A DNA stretch of 50,167 nt, from NCBI GenBank assembly GCA_947366545.1, contig CANBAL010000001.1:1-50167 (forward strand), in the 5' to 3' direction. The notes beneath the pieces were generated by a model. That model had not been told where the DNA came from, made no database searches, and saw nothing but the letters and a program-made list of their open reading frames with translations. Source of the DNA: an uncultured Clostridia bacterium. Lineage in GTDB: Bacteria; Bacillota; Clostridia; Christensenellales; UBA1242. Position 1 is the stretch's first letter. Each line of letters opens with the position of its first letter. This document shows positions 41,694 to 50,167 of this stretch, piece after piece. Made by a program: the position numbers and the translations under genes.

Positions 41694-42148
41694 ACGATTT
41701 CTCCTTTAATTTTTTGCATTGCGATATTCTCGTCTAGGTTATCTAGTTTTATTACCCGCGAGGCATTTGTTTTAAGGTACTCATCTCGTGTGGAGAAAGA
41801 TACCGCACTGATAATATCTTGCTCACTAAGATAGTGCTTATCTAATCTTAAATAACATATTGCTTGTCCATCAAAGAGAATTTTATTGCGTCTATAGAGG
41901 TCATATGATAAAAATATCACTGCATTTCGCTTTTCTAAGCAAGTTGCAAGTACACTTTCCTCTTGCCGCTCTAAATCCGCCATAGAAAAACTTTTGAGCA
42001 GAATGTTATTTCTTGCTATATCTTCGGCAATTTCATTTTTGCAATCTACATAGTCCATAGAAAATTGTTTGGCAAGCAGGCTTGATATCCTTTTGCCAAA
42101 ATTTTCATTTAAACTCATTAATATTATATTTGCTCGCTTTTTGTTCAT
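41690..42148 (-). CDS. Degenerate shikimate-kinase-like protein
   Basis: 152 residues. The opening strand, loop, helix and second strand (ANIILMSLNENFGKRISSLL, then AKQFSMDYVDCKNEIAED) follow the shikimate-kinase pattern of hydrophobic strand, P-loop, SxLLAxxL and FxDxDxxIE. The P-loop GxxGxGK[ST] has become LNENFGKRI, keeping only the last GK, and the GGG shikimate-binding turn is not visible. It is therefore probably not an active kinase. Coupling to tkt (which makes erythrose-4-P, a precursor of shikimate) is suggestive. The -10 box TAATAT lies 6 bp before the ATG; no Shine-Dalgarno. Family call is by pattern only. Confidence 0.45.
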   Translation of the reverse strand: MNKKRANIILMSLNENFGKRISSLLAKQFSMDYVDCKNEIAEDIARNNILLKSFSMADLERQEESVLATCLEKRNAVIFLSYDLYRRNKILFDGQAICYLRLDKHYLSEQDIISAVSFSTRDEYLKTNASRVIKLDNLDENIAMQKIKGEIV

Positions 42149-42154
42149 GATATT

Positions 42155-42182
42155 ATATTACCATAAAATTTGTTTTTCTCAA
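42155..42182 (-). promoter_or_regulatory. Promoter of the tkt operon, probably leaderless
   Basis: Minus-strand TTGAGA (42182-42177), 16-bp spacer, TAATAT (42160-42155), 6 bp to the ATG; an overlapping TATAAT is 3 bp closer. Confidence 0.5.
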
Positions 42183-42198
42183 ATAATATTAACCTCTT

Positions 42199-43275
42199 TT
42201 ATTTATTTTTCTTCTTTGGCACCTTGAAACCCCAAATGATAATCAAACTCATACCTGTGCAAACAATTAGTACTGGTACATCTATCTTTAATTTACCGCC
42301 TTTATCACAAAGAAGGATGGCACCTTCGTCACTTACACTCATAACAATACTTCCTTTGTCATAGGTGTATAAAACTTCGGCACCCGCCGCCTTTAATTTG
42401 GCGATTGTTGATGCCTTTGGTAAGCCATATGCATTCTTTTCGGCAGCACTTATTATCGCATAGGAAGGGCTGACATACTCCAAAAAATGCTCCGCTTTGG
42501 TAGAACTTTCCGAGCCGTGATGCCCGACCTTCAATACATCCGCTTTGATATTCTGTCCGTAAGTAGTCACAATCTCACTTTCTGCCTTCTCTTCTGCATC
42601 ACCAGTGAGTAAAAATTTTTTGCTATTGTATGTCACCATTATAATTGGACTATAATTATTATTCACCGAATATCTATCTTCAGCAGGCGACAAAAATTCA
42701 ACGCTATAATCCTCGCTGCCCCATTCAATGCCTCTTTCATTGTAATACATTTCACAGTTTTCGGCATAAACGGCGTTGATTGTCCTATCATATGTTTGCG
42801 AAGTGGAGTCCTTATAATTGCTGAGATTCTCTAAACTTGCTTTCTCGGTGATAGACAACATTTTTGGCCTATATACCGCACCAACATCAAAGTTATATAG
42901 CACCTGTGCCGCTTTACCAACATGATCTTCATCTTGGTGAGTAAGGACTAGGCGATCAATCCTATCTATTTTTTCATACCTAAATAAGTCTGATAGATAA
43001 TTAATAAGATTATTACTTTCATCATTTGAGCCACAATCCACAAGCATTGTAGTATTATCTGGAAACCGCAAGAAAATACTATCACCTTGACCAACATCTA
43101 TAAAATGTATTTCAAATGGTCTTTCACTGAAATTGCGCAGGGCTACATCACTTTGGAAAAAGTAAAGCCCTCCGCCAAGAAAAAAGGTAAGCAAAAACAC
43201 CGCTAACAATATTATTGTTAGCACCAGTCTGATTTGCCAATGGTTTGTTTCAATGACCTTCTTCTTGCGTGACAA
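42199..43275 (-). CDS. ComEC/Rec2-type metallo-beta-lactamase-fold protein
   Basis: 358 residues. N-terminal membrane span (about 14-38), then an extracytoplasmic metallo-beta-lactamase domain: HFIDVGQGDSIFLRFPD (about 53-69), LVDCGS, LTHQDEDHVG (metal ligands H-x-D-x-D-H, about 112-121) and KVGHHGSESST (about 248-258). A second span lies near 335-352. It matches the nuclease-like C-terminal domain of ComEC but lacks the multi-TM channel, so it is probably a free surface hydrolase rather than the uptake channel. TTG start at 43275, with AAGGT upstream, 6 bp after the patatin stop. Confidence 0.8.
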   Translation of the reverse strand: MSRKKKVIETNHWQIRLVLTIILLAVFLLTFFLGGGLYFFQSDVALRNFSERPFEIHFIDVGQGDSIFLRFPDNTTMLVDCGSNDESNNLINYLSDLFRYEKIDRIDRLVLTHQDEDHVGKAAQVLYNFDVGAVYRPKMLSITEKASLENLSNYKDSTSQTYDRTINAVYAENCEMYYNERGIEWGSEDYSVEFLSPAEDRYSVNNNYSPIIMVTYNSKKFLLTGDAEEKAESEIVTTYGQNIKADVLKVGHHGSESSTKAEHFLEYVSPSYAIISAAEKNAYGLPKASTIAKLKAAGAEVLYTYDKGSIVMSVSDEGAILLCDKGGKLKIDVPVLIVCTGMSLIIIWGFKVPKKKNK

Positions 43276-43280
43276 TTTCT

Positions 43281-44111
43281 TTACCTTATTACTTTAATAT
43301 CTTTTGGTATGTTCTTAAATTTTCTATGTTTTTTCTTCTTGAAAAGTTGTATTATTTGTGGCATAACATCAATGGTGGCCTTATACCCTTCCTCAATCAT
43401 TTCTTCCATACCTTCTGTACGAGTGGATTTAAAGCGTTTTGTTTCTGGCTCTATCATAATATCCGCGTTCATATAGCCACGCACAGCGTTACTTTTCATA
43501 AGTATTCTTATCGAGCACATTATAACATCAAACATCTTTGTAGAATCCGTGCCGTATAGCCTTGATTTGTTCACATCAACAGCAACTACATAATCGCACC
43601 CCATCATAAGCGGAATATCTGCGGGTATAGTGTTTTGAAGTCCGCCGTCACAAAGAAGCATACCTTCAAAATCCACTGGTTGAAATACCGCTGGCACTGC
43701 ACAACTGCCTTGCACTGCTTTTGCAAGATTTCCTTTACAAATCGCAACCTCTTTTGTGGAAATGATGTCTACCGCCACCGCAGAAAAAGGTAGCGACAAA
43801 TCCTCAATATTTATATCACCTAAGTTATTTCTAATAATATCACCTATTCCATCAGTTTTAGATGGCGAAAAGGGAATGATATTTGTACGAATGTCTTTCT
43901 CTCTTATTTTTTTTGCAGCATCATACATTTGCTGATATGAATAACCTGCAGCGTAAAACGCACCCATAATGCTGCCCGCACTTGTGCCTGCCACCATATC
44001 AAACTTTATACCAAATTCCTCAAAAGCCTTTATAGCACCAAGATGAGTGAAGCCACGCGCTCCACCACCCCCAAAAGCAATTCCTATTTTCACTTTACCA
44101 TTTCCAAACAT
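43281..44111 (-). CDS. Patatin-like phospholipase (RssA family)
   Basis: 276 residues. Oxyanion hole GGGARG (about 14-19), nucleophile elbow GTSAGS (about 42-47, Ser44), and catalytic Asp in DGG (about 156-158): the complete Ser-Asp dyad. It hydrolyses lipid acyl esters; the substrate is unknown. AGAGGT precedes the ATG and a TATAAT box is near. The ComEC-type gene follows within 6 bp, so they are co-transcribed. Confidence 0.88.
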   Translation of the reverse strand: MFGNGKVKIGIAFGGGGARGFTHLGAIKAFEEFGIKFDMVAGTSAGSIMGAFYAAGYSYQQMYDAAKKIREKDIRTNIIPFSPSKTDGIGDIIRNNLGDINIEDLSLPFSAVAVDIISTKEVAICKGNLAKAVQGSCAVPAVFQPVDFEGMLLCDGGLQNTIPADIPLMMGCDYVVAVDVNKSRLYGTDSTKMFDVIMCSIRILMKSNAVRGYMNADIMIEPETKRFKSTRTEGMEEMIEEGYKATIDVMPQIIQLFKKKKHRKFKNIPKDIKVIR

Positions 44112-44173
44112 ATTTACCTCTAATTAAATTATAACAAATACATACTAAAAACAAAAAATAAAAAGAGATAAAA

Positions 44174-44202
44174 TTGACTTATTTTTGAAATTTTGGTATT
44201 GT
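44174..44202 (+). promoter_or_regulatory. Promoter of the M16 peptidase gene
   Basis: TTGACT (44174-44179), 17-bp spacer, TATTGT (44197-44202). Confidence 0.8.
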
Positions 44203-44225
44203 GTAACTATATAGGAGGAAAAAAC

Positions 44226-45521
44226 ATGAACACAAAGGTAATCAAATTAAACGGGGGGGGGATTTTACTCCTCACCAGAGTTAAAGATGTAAATGGCGTT
44301 GATGTAGAATTTAGATTTAACGGCGGTGCTATAAATGACCCGAAAAACAAACTAGGAATAGCACACTTTGCTGAACATGCGTTATGTGAATTCACCACAC
44401 AACGCTACAGCGTGGACGAAAGACTGAAATTACGAAGAAAATTTACTATGACAAATGGTGGAACATCTTACTACATGATGAGGCTAGTATGCGCTGCTAA
44501 CAAAAATATGCTTGATGAGGCTTTTGATTTTGTACTTTCCCCTATCAGCGAAATTATTTATAACCAAAAAGACTTTGACTGGCAATATGATATAATCAAA
44601 AGCGAAATTATAACCCATAAACAATTTAATAACTGGGAGGCTAATAAAGTTTACCAAACAAATATTATCGCTGATAAAAGAGTAAGACATCTTACATCCT
44701 CACCTGCTGGAGATGTAGAAAGTTTGGGGCGAATTAAACTGCAAGATATTAAGTCCTACATAAAAAACTATGTCACTCTTAATAACTTAACGATTTCGAT
44801 TTGCGGTGATGTATCCGAAAAGAGAGCAAAAGAACTTGTAAACAAATATGTCTATAAATATATTCCAACATCAAATGTGCAAGGCATAGTTTATAAAGAT
44901 TTGGAAGGTTTGACGAAACCAAACTTCTATTTTAGGCCTGCTGTGGAAAAAGACCAAGCAAATGTACATTTTGCATTCAACATAAAGCCATATCGCGATT
45001 TTGATTTCAAGTTGGATGCTACAAAAGCTGTGCTAACCAAAATGCTACACACTATGGCTTTCAATTATTTTAGAGGCGAAAACGCACTCTGCTATCGTTG
45101 TCAAGAGTTTCTCGATCGCGAGGCAAAAATATTCCAAAACACTTTAACATTTGATGTGGAAGAAAAGAATGTTGAAAAGATTTTGGAAGAAATGCCGAAA
45201 TATATAGCCAAAAATTCAGAACTTGACAGGGAACTTTTTGATACAATAAAAAATACTATTATAAATACATTTAATTTTGATCGTGACCCTATAAATTACA
45301 TAAATAGACAGGCAATCGGACGATATCTAGGCGATGACCTTATTTATGGAGATAAGTTAAAGAAAAAAATTAGAAAACATTTACAGGCAGTAACCTATGA
45401 AGACGCAAATAATCTTTACAAAGAGTGCTTTAAAGGCAACCCATACCTAATTATTGTTTCTAACGATGACAAGTGGAAAGACTTTGATTACAAGACTTAT
45501 TGCAAAAAATTTAAGAAATAA
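44226..45521 (+). CDS. M16-family zinc peptidase (insulinase-like)
   Basis: 431 residues from ATG 44226 (AGGAGG 6-7 bp upstream). Inverted zinc motif HFAEH (about 46-50) with the downstream Glu in DIIKSEIITH (about 125-134), so the active site looks intact. The remainder has the usual beta/alpha M16 repeat with NLTISICGDVSE (about 189-200). Bacterial members degrade small peptides or process leader peptides; no precursor gene is visible next to it. Codons 10-12 are nine consecutive G (44253-44261), a possible slip site. Confidence 0.85.
   Translation: MNTKVIKLNGGGILLLTRVKDVNGVDVEFRFNGGAINDPKNKLGIAHFAEHALCEFTTQRYSVDERLKLRRKFTMTNGGTSYYMMRLVCAANKNMLDEAFDFVLSPISEIIYNQKDFDWQYDIIKSEIITHKQFNNWEANKVYQTNIIADKRVRHLTSSPAGDVESLGRIKLQDIKSYIKNYVTLNNLTISICGDVSEKRAKELVNKYVYKYIPTSNVQGIVYKDLEGLTKPNFYFRPAVEKDQANVHFAFNIKPYRDFDFKLDATKAVLTKMLHTMAFNYFRGENALCYRCQEFLDREAKIFQNTLTFDVEEKNVEKILEEMPKYIAKNSELDRELFDTIKNTIINTFNFDRDPINYINRQAIGRYLGDDLIYGDKLKKKIRKHLQAVTYEDANNLYKECFKGNPYLIIVSNDDKWKDFDYKTYCKKFKK
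44253..44261 (+). repeat. Nine-G homopolymer at the start of the M16 gene
   Basis: Encodes Gly-Gly-Gly at codons 10-12. Gain or loss of one G would end translation early. In AT-rich DNA such a tract is unexpected and resembles phase-variation tracts; an assembly error is also possible. Confidence 0.85.
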
Positions 45522-45532
45522 TAAAGAAATCC

Positions 45533-45561
45533 TTGATTTTTATGTGTAACTTTGTTATTAT
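45533..45561 (+). promoter_or_regulatory. Promoter of tRNA-Glu
   Basis: TTGATT (45533-45538), 17-bp spacer, TATTAT (45556-45561). Confidence 0.75.
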
Positions 45562-45582
45562 ATAAATGCACATAAAAATTAT

Positions 45583-45657
45583 GGCCTCTTGGTCAAGCGG
45601 CTAAGACGCAGCCCTCTCACGGCTGAATCAGGGGTTCGATTCCCCTAGAGGCTACCA
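45583..45657 (+). tRNA. tRNA-Glu(CUC)
   Basis: Acceptor GGCCTCT/AGAGGCT (first pair G-U), anticodon CTC in a CTCTCAC loop region, T loop TTCGATT, discriminator A and encoded CCA. Confidence 0.95.
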
Positions 45658-45660
45658 GAA

Positions 45661-45687
45661 AAAAAGCACCGTTAGGTGCCTTTTTAT
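45661..45687 (+). terminator. Terminator of tRNA-Glu
   Basis: GCACC-gtta-GGTGC flanked by an A run and a T run. Confidence 0.85.
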
Positions 45688-45691
45688 TTAA

Positions 45692-45721
45692 TAAAAAAGA
45701 TAGCATTTATGCTATCTTTTT
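45692..45721 (-). terminator. Terminator of rpoC
   Basis: AAAAGATAGCAT/ATGCTATCTTTT, just after the rpoC stop codon. Confidence 0.85.
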
Positions 45722-45723
45722 GT

Positions 45724-49263
<3,540 letters not shown>

Positions 49264-49341
49264 AACTTTCCCCTTTGTTGTTTTTTGTTTGCGTTGTTTT
49301 AATAAACATTATTCTTCGTAAGCCCTCGCTTCGCACGAGAG

Positions 49342-49456
49342 TTGCGACAAACCGCCAACGCAGTGCGGTTTCGTTTGGTCGCAAATAGCGAAAACTTGCG
49401 TCCAGACCGTAGAAATTTATGCAAGTAAATTTCGAGGATGTAAAGCAAGATTTTCG

Positions 49457-49457
<1 letters not shown>
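49342..49457 (-). other. Structured rpoB-rpoC spacer
   Basis: Two nested double hairpins. First: TTGCGAC/GTCGCAA (49342-49348, 49378-49384) directly continued by AAACCGC/GCGGTTT (49349-49355, 49365-49371). Second: GCGAAAACTTGC/GCAAG-a-TTTTCGC (49388-49399, 49445-49457) enclosing GAAATTT/AAATTTC (49412-49418, 49427-49433). The second touches the rpoB stop codon. No T run follows in the transcribed direction, so transcription should continue into rpoC. Confidence 0.65.

Positions 49458-50167
<710 letters not shown>

Overview
The window is low-GC, densely packed bacterial chromosome. Ribosome-binding sites are mostly AAGGAGG-like, many same-strand genes overlap by ATGA, TGA is a stop, and rho-independent hairpins separate the units. 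Pyruvate:ferredoxin oxidoreductase, an archaeal/eukaryal-type prolyl-tRNA synthetase, a compact alanyl-tRNA synthetase, a peptidase M60 protein, InlB-repeat surface proteins and no outer-membrane genes suggest an anaerobic, gut-associated Clostridia/Firmicutes-type host. That placement is an inference; no rRNA is present.

Layout. Positions 1-146: the window opens on the 3' half of a tRNA-Thr with no 5' half, which looks like the right attachment site of an integrated element lying upstream. 370-9234 (minus strand): nucleotidyltransferase, large cell-surface M60 metalloprotease, an operon nfeD - SPFH/stomatin - two tandem paralogous membrane proteins, proS and a lipoprotein. 9492-9998 (plus): tRNA-Gly, tRNA-Cys, tRNA-Leu.

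9942-21669: an 11.7-kb mobile element integrated in tRNA-Leu(UAA), bounded by a perfect 57-bp direct repeat. It has a tyrosine integrase with paired TTTGAGTCAAA sites near both ends, an XRE repressor facing an operator region, a replication module (winged-helix initiator-like and helicase-loader-like proteins), a small membrane protein, two membrane-anchored proteins, a lipoprotein with coiled coil and three InlB repeats, two lysine-rich basic proteins and a Zot/FtsK-HerA-like ATPase. The order replication, small coat-like protein, surface/adsorption proteins, morphogenesis ATPase resembles a filamentous (inovirus-like) prophage, though several parts are not canonical. The replication operon is preceded by what reads as a complete type I hammerhead ribozyme (12606-12659). 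This is the most striking signal in the window. Several other intergenic stretches of the element fold into strong hairpins and are candidate origin, packaging or leader structures.

21748-45521: ordinary chromosome. HD hydrolase, nucleotidyltransferase, XRE-membrane regulator, YhaO/YhaN-like (SbcDC-type) pair, truA-alaS-adhesin-like operon, PFOR, InlB-repeat surface protein, transketolase with an overlapping degenerate shikimate-kinase-like gene, ComEC-type metallo-beta-lactamase protein, patatin and an M16 peptidase carrying a nine-G tract near its start. 45583-50167: tRNA-Glu, rpoC and the 3' part of rpoB, with a highly structured rpoB-rpoC spacer. Five host genes (25527, 28259, 32515, 38455, 42148) have promoter -10 boxes only 6-8 bp from the start codon and no Shine-Dalgarno, suggesting leaderless mRNAs.
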